Shown here piece after piece: positions 37,955 through 46,935 of a DNA stretch of 64,000 nt. Within the stretch, counting starts at the first letter, position 1, and each line of letters starts with the position of its first letter. Source of the DNA: Pseudomonas tructae (GTDB taxonomy: Bacteria; Pseudomonadota; Gammaproteobacteria; Pseudomonadales; Pseudomonadaceae). The stretch covers positions 620,001-684,000 of the forward strand of contig NZ_CP035952.1 in the NCBI RefSeq assembly GCF_004214895.1. Direction: 5' to 3'. The notes below the pieces were generated by a model. The model was not told where the DNA came from. It searched no databases and worked only from the letters and a program-made list of their open reading frames with translations. Both the position numbers and the translations under genes were made by a program.

Positions 37955-40263
37955 GCCACCTGCTCCTTGTCGGCCGTTGCCGCCCAGGGCGCCAGGACAA
38001 AACTGAAGGCCAGGCCGAGGCTGACCGCCAGGCCGAAGTTGCTCACCGCTGGAGTGCTCGACACCGCCAACAGGCCGAATGACAACCAGGTGGTGGTCGC
38101 TGCGAGCAGGGTGCCGAGCAGGCTGACGGCAGCGCCGCCAATCTGTTCGTGCATGAGAATCGCGTAGTCGACACTGATGGCAGTGACCAGCAGCAGGCCG
38201 AACAGGCTGAACAGGGTCAGCGGCTGGCCCAGCCAGCCGAGGCAGGCCAGGCTGCACAGCGCGGCGAGCAGCGGCAGGGCGACGATGCGCAAGGCGCCGC
38301 CGAGGCCGAAGGGCAGGATCAGCAGCACCACGATCAGCGCGCACGACAGCAGCTTGAGCTCGGCAGCACTGACCTGGGTCGCGGCGAATACCCGGTTGAG
38401 GTCACCGAGGCGATCGACCAGTTGCACGCCGTCGAGGTCGTCGGCTTGCAGGCGCAGCAACGCCGGGTCGTTCAAGCCCTGCAGGCTGACGATGGCGGCG
38501 ACCCCCTGAGTGTCCGCGCCCAGCCACAGGGTGCGCCAGGGCTCGCCCAGCGGACCGCTGAGGGCTTGATCGATGTCGAGGGTTGGCAGCGCCTGCACCT
38601 TTGCCAGTTCAGCCTGTAGCGCGCTTTGCGGTACGCCCAGGGCCTGCAGCGGTTGCAACGGCAGCTTGCCGAGCGCATCGCGTACCTGTTGCTGCTCGGT
38701 GGCGCTGGCGACCAGCTGGCTGAGGGCCATGTAGCCCTTGAGCTTGTCGGTTGCGACCAGTTCATCAAGGCGCGTGCCGAGGTTTTGCAGGCGTGCCAGC
38801 AACTGGGCCTGGTCGGCGCCACGCACCAGATAGAACTGGCTGGTGGGTTGGTAGCCGGTAATGCGTGCCACCGCCTGGGCTTCTTCGAGCAGTTGTGGCG
38901 GGCTGCCGACCCACTGGCGGATGTCGTTGCGGCTGTCCAACTGCCACAGGCCGGCTGCGCAGAACAGGATCAGCAAACCGAGCAAGACCGGACTGGGCAC
39001 CTTGCTCAACAGCTTCTGCCGCAGGTCCACCAGCCACTGGGCAATCTGCAGGGGCCATTGCGCAGGCTGCAGTTCAATCCCCTTGAGCAGTGCCGGCAAC
39101 AGACACACGGCGCTGAGGTAGGCGCCGATCAGGCCAGCGGCGGAAAACACGGCGATCTGGGTCAGGGCCGGGAATGGCGTGAAGGCCAGGGCCAGGTAGC
39201 CGATGCAACTGGTGGCCAGGCTCAGGCTCAGACCCGGCAGGGTCAGCCGTACGGCCGGCCAGGCCTGCCAGGGACGCAGGCTCCAGCTTTTCGACAGGTA
39301 GTGCAGCGGGTAATCGACGGCCACGCCAATCAGGCTTGAGCCCAGCACCAGGGTCATCACATGCATCTGACCGAACAGCGCCACGCAAGTCACCGCACCG
39401 AACAGCATGCCGACCAGCACCGGGACGAAGGCCAGGAGGATGCGCAAACGGCGGAAGGCCAGCAGCAACAGCAACAAGATGCCGACTGTGGCGCCGCCGC
39501 CAACCCAGGTGATTTCCTGACTGGCCTGGCGCTGGCCGTTGGCCGCGTACAGCAGGCCGCTGGCGGCCAGCAGGCGGGCGCCGTTCTGCCCGGCTTCAAT
39601 CCGGCTGTGAGCGAGCAGGTCGGCTACCTGCAGCGGCAGTTGCATGTCGAATGCATTGCCTAGGCTGCGGGCGCGCAGCAGCACCCAGTTGTGCTCATCC
39701 GCTTCGGCCACCAGCGCGCCGCTGGCGGTGTCCAGCTGCACGGCGGCAGGGCGTGGCTGGCTGTTCTGGATACGCCCGGTCAGGCCCAGCCAGTCATCCT
39801 GGCTGGGCACCAGGCTAAACCCTGCAAAGGGGTCGTAGAGGTTCTGCACGCGCTGCTCGATGAAACCTTGCGGGTTGTCGATCAGGTCGCTTCGGTCGGC
39901 GCGCGAAAGCATCGCCAGGCGCCCTTGCAGCAACTGCTCGCGCAGTGCCTGCAGGTCGGTCTGCAGGCTCCACTGGACCTTCTCGAACAGGCCACTGGCC
40001 TGCCATTGCTGCGCCAGGCGTTGAGCCAGGGCGATGGCCTGATCCCGCTGGGGATGGCCGACCAGTACCAGCATCTCGCGGTTCAGCGGCTCTTGCATGC
40101 GTTGTTCGGCGCGCTGCACCAGTGGGTCCTGGGTGGCGCCGGGGACCAGTGTCATCAGGTCGGCAGACAAGGGCGCAGTGCGGTGCCACTGCCAGCCGGC
40201 CAGCGCCAGCACCGCGATCAGCAGGAGCAGAAACAGCCGTAGTATCAGGCGCTCACTCGGCAA
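37951..40263 (-). CDS. MMPL/RND-type exporter of the aryl polyene operon (ApeM type)
   Basis: A 770-residue transporter with two halves, each an N-terminal helix, a periplasmic domain and five further helices. The first half has VLGSSLIGVAVDYPLHYL and the second TAISVDYAILMHEQIGG, the MMPL family helix-4 signature with a buried Asp. It should flip or extrude the lipid-linked pigment across the inner membrane. The start is a TTG at 40263, inside the 3' end of the LolA-like gene (11 bp overlap); GGAG lies upstream. The MMPL protein is a standard component of APE clusters. Confidence 0.87.
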   Translation of the reverse strand: MPSERLILRLFLLLLIAVLALAGWQWHRTAPLSADLMTLVPGATQDPLVQRAEQRMQEPLNREMLVLVGHPQRDQAIALAQRLAQQWQASGLFEKVQWSLQTDLQALREQLLQGRLAMLSRADRSDLIDNPQGFIEQRVQNLYDPFAGFSLVPSQDDWLGLTGRIQNSQPRPAAVQLDTASGALVAEADEHNWVLLRARSLGNAFDMQLPLQVADLLAHSRIEAGQNGARLLAASGLLYAANGQRQASQEITWVGGGATVGILLLLLLAFRRLRILLAFVPVLVGMLFGAVTCVALFGQMHVMTLVLGSSLIGVAVDYPLHYLSKSWSLRPWQAWPAVRLTLPGLSLSLATSCIGYLALAFTPFPALTQIAVFSAAGLIGAYLSAVCLLPALLKGIELQPAQWPLQIAQWLVDLRQKLLSKVPSPVLLGLLILFCAAGLWQLDSRNDIRQWVGSPPQLLEEAQAVARITGYQPTSQFYLVRGADQAQLLARLQNLGTRLDELVATDKLKGYMALSQLVASATEQQQVRDALGKLPLQPLQALGVPQSALQAELAKVQALPTLDIDQALSGPLGEPWRTLWLGADTQGVAAIVSLQGLNDPALLRLQADDLDGVQLVDRLGDLNRVFAATQVSAAELKLLSCALIVVLLILPFGLGGALRIVALPLLAALCSLACLGWLGQPLTLFSLFGLLLVTAISVDYAILMHEQIGGAAVSLLGTLLAATTTWLSFGLLAVSSTPAVSNFGLAVSLGLAFSFVLAPWAATADKEQVA

Positions 40264-40852
40264 AATCGTGGCGCTCCGTGTCGGTCAGGCTGGCGCTGTT
40301 GCTCGATGGCATGCGCAGTACGGTGCTGTCACCCTGGGTTTCCAGCAACTGGATGCGTTCGACGTAGCGCCCGCCCTCGATATCGATCTGGCTGAACACT
40401 TGCTTGAGCAGCAGCGAGCGTGGGGTCAGGCGCAGTTGCCAGTGCGCGGTGTCGCCTTGCAGGTTCAGCTCGAAGTCACGCTGCAGACCACTGCTGTCGC
40501 CTTGCAGCACGGCGAAGAACAGACGGTTTTGTTCGGCACCGGCGCTCTTGCCCGGCAGCATCTGCCAGCCGGACGGGTCGCGGCGGGCGATACCCAGGGC
40601 GTTGAGGCGGTAGTCCTGCTTGAGCGGTGTTTGCAGCAGCCAGAGCAAGCCATGGTCGCGGGCCAGAACGAACTGGCCTTTGCTGACCAGAGGCTGCGGC
40701 AGGGCGCGCAGGTGTTTCTCCTGGATGAACGGGCCTTTGATGACCGCAGGTTCGCCCAGTTGCTTGCTCAGGTCATCCAGACCAAATGCCTGGGCCAGGG
40801 TACAACTGGCCAGCAGGCCAAGGCACAGCAGGCCACGCAGCAGCGTCTTCAT
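40253..40852 (-). CDS. LolA-like outer-membrane carrier protein of the aryl polyene operon
   Basis: A 199-residue exported protein. MKTLLRGLLCLGLLASCTLAQAFG is the signal peptide (Sec type; LAQA cleavage). The domain (GPFIQEKHLRALPQPLVSKGQFVLARDHGLLW, in shorter pieces GPFIQEKHLRALP and SKGQFVLARDHG) matches the LolA/LppX-like half-barrel that carries lipid moieties in the periplasm. It is expected to take the pigment from the MMPL exporter to the outer membrane. Start ATG 40852 overlaps the thioesterase stop by 4 bp. Confidence 0.86.
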   Translation of the reverse strand: MKTLLRGLLCLGLLASCTLAQAFGLDDLSKQLGEPAVIKGPFIQEKHLRALPQPLVSKGQFVLARDHGLLWLLQTPLKQDYRLNALGIARRDPSGWQMLPGKSAGAEQNRLFFAVLQGDSSGLQRDFELNLQGDTAHWQLRLTPRSLLLKQVFSQIDIEGGRYVERIQLLETQGDSTVLRMPSSNSASLTDTERHDFAE

Positions 40853-41274
40853 GGCAGCACCTTGTTCACGGCGTCGAGCATCACCTGCGGCGAGGCCAGT
40901 TGCATCTCGCCGCTGGCGATCTCGACCGCGACCTGCACGGAGCTTGCGCGAGTCATGCGCTGGCCGGTCGCGGCATCGCTGATCAGGTAGTTGATCTTCA
41001 GGCGGTTCTCCCACTCCACCAGGCTGGCGCGCACGTTCAGGCGCTGGCCGAAGGTGGCGCCACGCACATAGCGCAGCTGCAGGTCGATCACCGGCCAGGC
41101 GAAACCCGAAGCCTGCATTTGCAGGTAGTTGTGCTCGAGGCGGTCGAGCAGCGCGCAGCGCGCCACTTCCAGGTATTTGACGTAATGGCCGTGCCAGACC
41201 ACCAGCATGCTGTCGACATCGAAGAATGGCACCAGCACTTGGGTATCGACGTGCAGCGCTCCCTGACTACGCAT
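40849..41274 (-). CDS. apeK: 4HBT-type thioesterase of the aryl polyene operon (ApeK type)
   Basis: A 141-residue hot-dog thioesterase. The segment VPFFDVDSMLVVWHGHYVKYLE fits the 4-hydroxybenzoyl-CoA thioesterase motif, Asp in FDVDSM being the catalytic position. It should release or edit acyl thioesters during assembly. The ATG at 41274 overlaps the ammonia-lyase stop by 8 bp; the longer ORF adds eight residues of unlikely origin. Confidence 0.84.
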   Translation of the reverse strand: MRSQGALHVDTQVLVPFFDVDSMLVVWHGHYVKYLEVARCALLDRLEHNYLQMQASGFAWPVIDLQLRYVRGATFGQRLNVRASLVEWENRLKINYLISDAATGQRMTRASSVQVAVEIASGEMQLASPQVMLDAVNKVLP

Positions 41275-42811
41275 GCAGCCTCCAGTGTTGTTCGGCAATT
41301 CGGCTCAGGCACAGGCGCAGGTCGCCTTCCAGGGCGCGGTCTTCGATGACCGGGGCGAAGTCTTCGAGCAGCGCAGCGTGCATCTGGGCCAACGCCGGCG
41401 GCAGCTCGCGGGCGTCGGCTTGGCGGCCGCGCAGCCAGACACCCTGGTTCGCCGCCAGCAAGGTTGCGGCGGCGACCTGTTCGGTCAGTTCCAGCGTGCG
41501 CAGGGCATCGCGGGCGGCGATGGTGCCCATGCTTACCTTGTCCTGGTTGTGGCACTCGGTGGAGCGCGAGAACACGCTGGCGGGCATGGTGTTTTTCAGC
41601 GCTTCGGCGGTCCAGGCGCTGGCGCCGATCTGCACCGCCTTGAAGCCGTGGTTGAGCATCGCCCGCTCGGCGCTGGCGCCCGACAGGTTGCTTGGCAGGC
41701 CGTGGTTGTAGCGGGTGTCGACCAGCAGCGCGAGCTGGCGGTCGAGCAGGTCGGCGACGTTGGCCACCAGGTTTTTCAAGCTGTCCATGGCGAAAGCGAT
41801 ATGGCCGCCGTAGAAGTGCCCGCCGTGCAGCACGCGTTCGGCGTCGGCGTCGATGATCGGGTTGTCGTTGGCGCTGTTGAGTTCGGTCTCGATAAAGCCG
41901 CGCAGCCAGCCCAGGCTGTCGGCCAGCACGCCCAGCACATGGGGGGCGCAGCGCAGCGAGTAGCGGTCTTGCAGGCGGTGCAGTGGCGCGGTCGGCGCGT
42001 CAATGGCCAGGTCCTGGCGCAACCAGGCGGCCACCTGCATTTGCCCTGGATGGGGCTTTGCGGCGAACAGGCGCTCGTCGAAATGCTCCGGATTGCCTTG
42101 CAGGGCGACCACGTTCAACGCGGTGATGCGTGTGGCGAGCTTGAGCAGGTAATCGGCGCGGGCAAATGCCAGGCAGGCCAGGCCGGTCATTACGGCGGTG
42201 CCGTTCATCAGCGCCAGGGCTTCCTTGGGCCGCAACACCAGTGGCTGCCAGCCCAGTTCACGATGCACGTCGGCGGCGCTGCGGCGCTCGCCGCGGTACA
42301 TGACCTCACGCTCGCCGGACAGGGTCGCGGCCACGTAGGACAGCGGCGTCAGGTCGCCGCTGGCGCCTACAGAGCCTTCCTGGGGAATCAGCGGCAGGAT
42401 GTCATGGGCGAGAAACGCCTGCAGGCGCTCGAGCAACTCGATGCGCACGCCAGAGACACCATGGCACAGTGACTGCAAACGGGCGGCCAGCACGGCGCGA
42501 GTGGCCGGTGCATCGAGCAATTGGCCCAGGCCGCAGCCATGGAAGGTGTACAGGTGTTTGGGTAGCGCCTCGACATGTTCCAGCGGTACTGCCACCACGC
42601 ACGAGTCGCCGTAGCCAGTGGTCACCCCGTAGATCACCCCTTCCTTGTCCAGCAGCGAGTCGAGGAACTGAGCGCCACGGGCAATCCGTGCGCGATACTG
42701 GGCATCGTCCTGCAGGCGGGTTTCGGCCTGGCGGTTGGCCAGGGCGAGGACGTCTTCGATTGCCAGCGGCAGCGCGCCGAAGGTCACGGGCTTATGCAGA
42801 TGCATCGTCAT
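41267..42811 (-). CDS. MIO-dependent aromatic amino acid ammonia-lyase of the aryl polyene operon
   Basis: A 514-residue member of the HAL/PAL/TAL family. The MIO cofactor triad Ala150-Ser151-Gly152 is in GSVGASGDLTPLS, and Tyr61 in IYGVTTGYGD is the catalytic Tyr. The substrate-selectivity pair, aligned to His89-Leu90 of Rhodobacter TAL, reads Phe90-His91 here, unlike the Ser-His of HAL or His-Leu of TAL; Phe at the first position is typical of phenylalanine preference, so cinnamate is possible, 4-coumarate equally in this context. No hut genes are near, so a histidine role is unlikely. It probably gives the aryl starter that the AMP-ligase activates. Start at 42811 (MTMHLHKPV) or two codons later. 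Confidence 0.85.
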   Translation of the reverse strand: MTMHLHKPVTFGALPLAIEDVLALANRQAETRLQDDAQYRARIARGAQFLDSLLDKEGVIYGVTTGYGDSCVVAVPLEHVEALPKHLYTFHGCGLGQLLDAPATRAVLAARLQSLCHGVSGVRIELLERLQAFLAHDILPLIPQEGSVGASGDLTPLSYVAATLSGEREVMYRGERRSAADVHRELGWQPLVLRPKEALALMNGTAVMTGLACLAFARADYLLKLATRITALNVVALQGNPEHFDERLFAAKPHPGQMQVAAWLRQDLAIDAPTAPLHRLQDRYSLRCAPHVLGVLADSLGWLRGFIETELNSANDNPIIDADAERVLHGGHFYGGHIAFAMDSLKNLVANVADLLDRQLALLVDTRYNHGLPSNLSGASAERAMLNHGFKAVQIGASAWTAEALKNTMPASVFSRSTECHNQDKVSMGTIAARDALRTLELTEQVAAATLLAANQGVWLRGRQADARELPPALAQMHAALLEDFAPVIEDRALEGDLRLCLSRIAEQHWRLHA

Positions 42812-43730
42812 CGGTCTTCCAGAAAGGGTAGAAATTGAACCATTGCTGCGGCGCTTGCAGGCAATAGTGACCCAGGCGTTCGGCATAGCGCCCGGCCCAG
42901 TCAGCGATCACCTGATCGCGCTGGCCGCGGCGCCATTCGATGGCCTGGGCAAAGGGTTCGAGAATCACCTGGTAGCGGCCTTGCTGCTTGAGGCAGAAGA
43001 ACAGGTTGAGCTGGCACTTGAGCAGCCCGGCCAACAGCCATGGGCCTTGGGGGAACGCGGCGCGGTGGCCGAGGAAGTCGACCTCCACGGTGCGCGCGCC
43101 CTGCAATGGCACGCGGTCGCCAGCGATCGCCAGCCACTCGCCGCGTTCCAGGCGCTGGCTCAGTTGCAGCATGATCGCCGGGTCCAGCTCGCTGACCTGG
43201 ATCAGCCGCAGGTTGGTCGCCCCCGATTCACCGAGCAGGCGATTGAAGCGTTCGGCATGCTTGGTATGCACCAGCACGTTCATGGTCACTTGCTCGCCAA
43301 GTTCGGCGAGGGCGCGGCAGACTTCGAGGTTGCCCAGGTGGGCACCGACCAGCATCTGCCCGCGCTCGGCGCGCAGCTGGGTGTGCAGGTGCCCCGGATC
43401 GATGATGTCGATCTGCTCCAGGCGCAGCTTGCCGTTCCAGACATCGAGCTTGTCCAGCAGGGCATCGGCGAAGGCCATGAACTGGCCGAACACGCGCCGC
43501 AGGCTCGGACGCAGGCTGGCTTGCCCGCTCCAGTCGGCCAGGTTCTGCTGGTACTGCCAGATGCTTTGCCGGGCCCTTCTGCCACAGATGAAGAAGTACA
43601 GGACGATGCCATACAGCACTGGGCTGAGCAGGCGTCGGCCCAGTAGCTTGATACCCAGGGCGGTGAGCTTCATCAGCCAGAAGCTGCCACGCTCCTGGCG
43701 CTGGGCCCAGTGTTGCTCGCCCTGGCTCAT
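42792..43730 (-). CDS. LpxL/HtrB-like acyltransferase of the aryl polyene operon
   Basis: A 312-residue inner-membrane acyltransferase of the lysophospholipid/lipid A acyltransferase type. One N-terminal helix (about 35-50) anchors it. His131 and Glu136 in GAHLGNLEVCRAL are the HX4E catalytic pair. AGDRVPLQGARTVEVDFLG follows as the second block. The ATG at 43730 overlaps the stop of the glycosyltransferase. In several APE clusters the glycosyltransferase and this acyltransferase are one polypeptide (ApeJ); here they are two genes. It would attach the polyene or an acyl chain to the sugar/lipid anchor. Confidence 0.85.
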   Translation of the reverse strand: MSQGEQHWAQRQERGSFWLMKLTALGIKLLGRRLLSPVLYGIVLYFFICGRRARQSIWQYQQNLADWSGQASLRPSLRRVFGQFMAFADALLDKLDVWNGKLRLEQIDIIDPGHLHTQLRAERGQMLVGAHLGNLEVCRALAELGEQVTMNVLVHTKHAERFNRLLGESGATNLRLIQVSELDPAIMLQLSQRLERGEWLAIAGDRVPLQGARTVEVDFLGHRAAFPQGPWLLAGLLKCQLNLFFCLKQQGRYQVILEPFAQAIEWRRGQRDQVIADWAGRYAERLGHYCLQAPQQWFNFYPFWKTDDDASA

Positions 43731-44461
43731 GCCTGCCACCGCCGCCAGAGGATGGCCGGGGCGCGCAGCAACATGCCGAAGAACAGCTTGGTGTGCATCT
43801 TCGAGATCAGCGCATTGTCGTGGAACAGGCGAAAGTGCGAGAGGCCATCGGCCGGGTAATGCACCTTGGTTGGCAGCCAGCGCATTGGCTGGTTGCGCCA
43901 GGCCAGGCGCACAAGGATCTCCGGGTCGAAGTCCATGCGTTTGCCGAGGTTGACCGCATCGATCAGCGCCAGGGTCGGCGGCAATGGGTAAATGCGAAAA
44001 CCGCACATGGAATCGGGAATCTGCAGCGACAGGCTGTTGATCCACACCCACACGTGGGTCAGGTAACGTGCATACAGGCGGCCCTTGGGTACACTGGCGT
44101 CGTACTGTGGATAACCGCAGATCAGTGCCTGTGGATAATCCTGCGACTGGTCAAGAAAGCGACTGACATCGGCCAGGTCATGCTGGCCGTCGGCGTCCAC
44201 CTGCAAGGCATGGCTGAAGCCCAGGCGAGAGGCTTCGCGCAGGCCGGCCATGACCGCGCCGCCCTTGCCCTGGTTGACCTGCAGTTGCACCAGGTACACC
44301 TGCTGCTGTTCGGCCAACTGGCCTAGCACGGTGGCGCAGGCGGGGCTGCTGGCGTCATCGACCAGCACGCAGGGAAGGCCGGCGGCAAGCAGGTCGGCAA
44401 CCACCGCCGGTACGGCCAGTTCGTGGTTGTACACCGGGATTACCGCGCAGGGCTTATTCAC
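43727..44461 (-). CDS. Family 2 glycosyltransferase of the aryl polyene operon
   Basis: A 244-residue GT-A enzyme. AVIPVYNHE at the N-terminus, VLVDDAS and VDADGQHD with the DxD pair at 89 and 91 are standard for GT2 (dolichol-phosphate-mannose-synthase-like). The start is GTG at 44461, overlapping the AMP-ligase stop by 8 bp; the upstream ORF is a shadow. No multi-helix tail is present, so it is likely peripheral to the membrane. It probably adds the sugar residue of the lipid-linked APE anchor. Confidence 0.86.
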   Translation of the reverse strand: MNKPCAVIPVYNHELAVPAVVADLLAAGLPCVLVDDASSPACATVLGQLAEQQQVYLVQLQVNQGKGGAVMAGLREASRLGFSHALQVDADGQHDLADVSRFLDQSQDYPQALICGYPQYDASVPKGRLYARYLTHVWVWINSLSLQIPDSMCGFRIYPLPPTLALIDAVNLGKRMDFDPEILVRLAWRNQPMRWLPTKVHYPADGLSHFRLFHDNALISKMHTKLFFGMLLRAPAILWRRWQA

Positions 44462-46133
44462 CGATGGCCTCCAGCACGATACGACCGCTGGAGCAGGGTA
44501 CCCCGGCGTTGCTGAAGGCGAAATACAGTTTGCCGCGCTCGGCATCGAAACGCAGGGTCAATTGCAGCGGGTCGCCAGGGCGCACCAGTTGCTGGAACTT
44601 CAGCACTTCCATGCCGGCGAACTGGCGCGGCTGGTCGAGTAGCTGTTGGCCCAGGGCCAATGCCCAGTCGACCTGAACCACACCCGGCAGTACCGGCGTC
44701 TGCGGGAAGTGGCCGTTGAAGTAGGCGAGATCCGCCGACACGGCCAGTTGCAACTGCAGTTCGCCGTCGACCTCGGTCTGGCTCAGGACTTCCGGGCCTT
44801 TTGGCCGGGGTGCAAGCAGCAGCGCCTGAAGCTCGGCCTGGGGCAGCTTGCCTTGGGCGTTGAACGGTAGTTGGCGCAGCAGGCGCCAGCGTCGGGGAAG
44901 GGCCAGGGCTTCGCAGTGCTGGCTCAGATGCTCACGCAAGCCCTCGGTCAGCGCGCGGCGGCCCTGGTTGCGCAAGGCGTGCAAGCCAGCCGCGCTGAGC
45001 ACCAGCAGGGCACCGAGGCTGGCGCGGTTTTCCTGGATCACAGCCAGGCGGGCTTCCTCGACCCAGGCATGCTCGACCAGGGCGTGTTCCAGCATAGGTA
45101 GCGAGATGCGTTTTTCTTCCAGTTTGACGATGCGGTCCAGTCGCCCGAGCAAGCGAAAGCGACCATCGGCGCTGAACGCGACGGCATCGGCGCTGTGTTC
45201 GATATGGTTCGGCGGCAAATACGGCGACTCGATGCACAGTGCACCTTGGTCGTTCTGGCTCAGGCGTACTTCGGCAAAGGGTTGCCACAGGTTGTCACCC
45301 TGGCGCCAGGCAATGCCGCCGGTTTCCGAGCTGCCGAGGATTTCCGTTGGCCATTGCTGCAGGCGCTGCTGCAAGGCCTGGGCGGCGCTGGCTGGTAGCT
45401 CGCCACCCGAGGAGAACACCTGACGGACTTGGCTCAGGGCCGGCCAGTCGAGGTTGTCGCCCATGCGCTTGAGCAGGGCCGGGCTGGCCACCCAGGCAAA
45501 CGCAGGATGTTCGCGGCTGGCGCGTTGCAGGTCCTCGGGGAAGGGCAACTGGCGGCGCACGAACGGGCGTCCGGCGCACAGCGGCCAGAGCACACGAAAC
45601 AGCAGACCGTAGATATGCTGGGTGGCGACGCTGCCAATGATGCAGGCGTTGCCCAGCTCGGCGCCCCACAGTTGCTCCAGGGCCTGAACTTCATTGGCCA
45701 GCTGGCGCAGGGTCTTGTCGATGCGCTTGGGTTCGCCGCTGGAGCCGGAGGTGCATAGGCTCAGCCCGCAGTTGTCCAGGTCAAGGTCCGCGGCTGGAAG
45801 GGGCGCTTCGAACAGGGTTTGCAGCGCCGTGTCTTGGGGTTGGTCACTGAGCCACAGCTCCACCTCGCCCAGCCAGCGCTGACGGGTTTGGGTTTGCAGG
45901 TCGGCCGGCAGCAGTATCTGCACCCCGGCGCGCCAGGCGCCGAGCAGGGCCACGGCCAGCTGGGCGGCGTCTTCCAGGTGCACGGCGATGCGCTTGAGGC
46001 CGCGAAGCTGAAGGCCTGCGGCAAGTTGCAGAGCGTGTTCGCACAAGGTGGCGTGCTCCAGCGCCGGGGCGACGCTTACCGGGCGCGGCGCGCTGGCCGG
46101 GTGCAGCAGTTGCTCAAGGGCAATCCATTTCAT
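44454..46133 (-). CDS. apeH: AMP-ligase fused to a C-terminal dehydratase (ApeH-ApeI type)
   Basis: A 559-residue two-domain protein. Residues 1-440 are an acyl-adenylating enzyme: [14 protein letters not shown] (128-141) is the phosphate-binding loop, [11 protein letters not shown] the adenine motif, and [14 protein letters not shown] the hinge with the conserved Asp. It should activate the aryl acid and load it on an acyl carrier protein. Residues about 445-559 are a FabZ/ApeI-like hot-dog domain with [22 protein letters not shown], which contains the GHFP/PG motif and catalytic His of dehydratases. In the characterised Xenorhabdus system ApeH and ApeI are separate proteins. The ATG at 46133 overlaps the membrane protein gene by 4 bp. 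Confidence 0.88.
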   Translation of the reverse strand: MKWIALEQLLHPASAPRPVSVAPALEHATLCEHALQLAAGLQLRGLKRIAVHLEDAAQLAVALLGAWRAGVQILLPADLQTQTRQRWLGEVELWLSDQPQDTALQTLFEAPLPAADLDLDNCGLSLCTSGSSGEPKRIDKTLRQLANEVQALEQLWGAELGNACIIGSVATQHIYGLLFRVLWPLCAGRPFVRRQLPFPEDLQRASREHPAFAWVASPALLKRMGDNLDWPALSQVRQVFSSGGELPASAAQALQQRLQQWPTEILGSSETGGIAWRQGDNLWQPFAEVRLSQNDQGALCIESPYLPPNHIEHSADAVAFSADGRFRLLGRLDRIVKLEEKRISLPMLEHALVEHAWVEEARLAVIQENRASLGALLVLSAAGLHALRNQGRRALTEGLREHLSQHCEALALPRRWRLLRQLPFNAQGKLPQAELQALLLAPRPKGPEVLSQTEVDGELQLQLAVSADLAYFNGHFPQTPVLPGVVQVDWALALGQQLLDQPRQFAGMEVLKFQQLVRPGDPLQLTLRFDAERGKLYFAFSNAGVPCSSGRIVLEAIGE

Positions 46134-46675
46134 GAGCGTCCTCGCACGCGTTGTCTTATCAGCCATTCAATGGCAAACAGCAGGCCCATCAAGCCGTAGG
46201 CGATCAGGCCGTTGTACAGGGTCCACCAGCTCAGTGGCGCCCACAGGGTCAGGGCGGCGGCGACCAGGCCATTGGCCAGGAAGAACAGGCTCCAGACCTT
46301 GGTCACCTGGCGCGTGTAGCGGACCGCCACGGCGGGCAGCTCCGGTTCATGCAGCCGTGCCAGTCGCTCCGCCACGGGCGGCCCGAACTTCAGGCTCAGG
46401 CCGAACAGGCCCAGCATGAACGCGCTGATCAGCACCGGGTACCAACGCAGCAGTTGCGGGCTGTTGAACAGCGCCAGCAATGCGCAGAAGGCGATTGCCG
46501 CCACGGCCATCCAGTGCCCACCGGGCCGCCTCGGTTCGCTCAGCGCGCGCCCCAGCCATAGGCCTCCAAGCAGCAGGCCGAATTGCCAAGGGGCAAAGTG
46601 GGCCATGCCAAAATGCACCGCAAAGGGGTACAGCAGACCGGCCAGCAGCAGGCCGAGGCCGATCAGGCGTTTCAT
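46130..46675 (-). CDS. Small membrane protein of aryl polyene clusters (COG4648 type)
   Basis: A 181-residue inner-membrane protein with about five helices (MKRLIGLGLLLAGLLYPFAV, FGLLLGGLWLGRAL, WMAVAAIAFCALLALF, WYPVLISAFMLGLFGLSL, and two more in the C-terminal third). A conserved-looking loop FGPPVAERLARLHEPELPAVAVRYTRQVT links the halves (positions 95-125). Such proteins are regularly found with APE genes and have been called ApeG-like; no activity is known. It may act as a scaffold or take part in lipid handling. ATGA overlaps with neighbours on both sides. Confidence 0.75.
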   Translation of the reverse strand: MKRLIGLGLLLAGLLYPFAVHFGMAHFAPWQFGLLLGGLWLGRALSEPRRPGGHWMAVAAIAFCALLALFNSPQLLRWYPVLISAFMLGLFGLSLKFGPPVAERLARLHEPELPAVAVRYTRQVTKVWSLFFLANGLVAAALTLWAPLSWWTLYNGLIAYGLMGLLFAIEWLIRQRVRGRS

Positions 46676-46926
46676 GCCGCGGGGTTGACCAGGCGGTAGA
46701 CCGCCTCGACCACGTCATTGACCGTACGCACTGCCTTGAACTCGTCAGCGGCGATTTTCTTGCCAGTCTGGCGCTTGATGTGGTCGATCAGGTCGACGGC
46801 GTCGATGCTGTCGATTTCCAGGTCCTGGTACAGGTTCGAGTCCAGGCTGATGCTGGCCGGCTCCAGTTCGAACAGTTCGACCAGGGCGTCGCGCAGGGTG
46901 TTGAAGATGTCTTCGCGGGTTTGCAT
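46672..46926 (-). CDS. apeF: Acyl carrier protein (ApeF type)
   Basis: An 84-residue acyl carrier protein. Ser40 in DLEIDSIDAVDL is the 4'-phosphopantetheine attachment site. The helix-loop pattern and acidic charge are typical. No phosphopantetheinyl transferase gene is in the window, so one encoded elsewhere must act. It starts 9 bp after the other ACP gene, the only true gap in the operon, and overlaps the next gene by 4 bp. Confidence 0.93.
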   Translation of the reverse strand: MQTREDIFNTLRDALVELFELEPASISLDSNLYQDLEIDSIDAVDLIDHIKRQTGKKIAADEFKAVRTVNDVVEAVYRLVNPAA

Positions 46927-46935
46927 GGGGCTGTC

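Noticed and set aside
41267..42811. Histidine ammonia-lyase of the hut pathway
   Set aside because: No hutU, hutI, hutG or hutC nearby, the gene is locked in the pigment operon by overlaps, and the selectivity pair differs from HAL.
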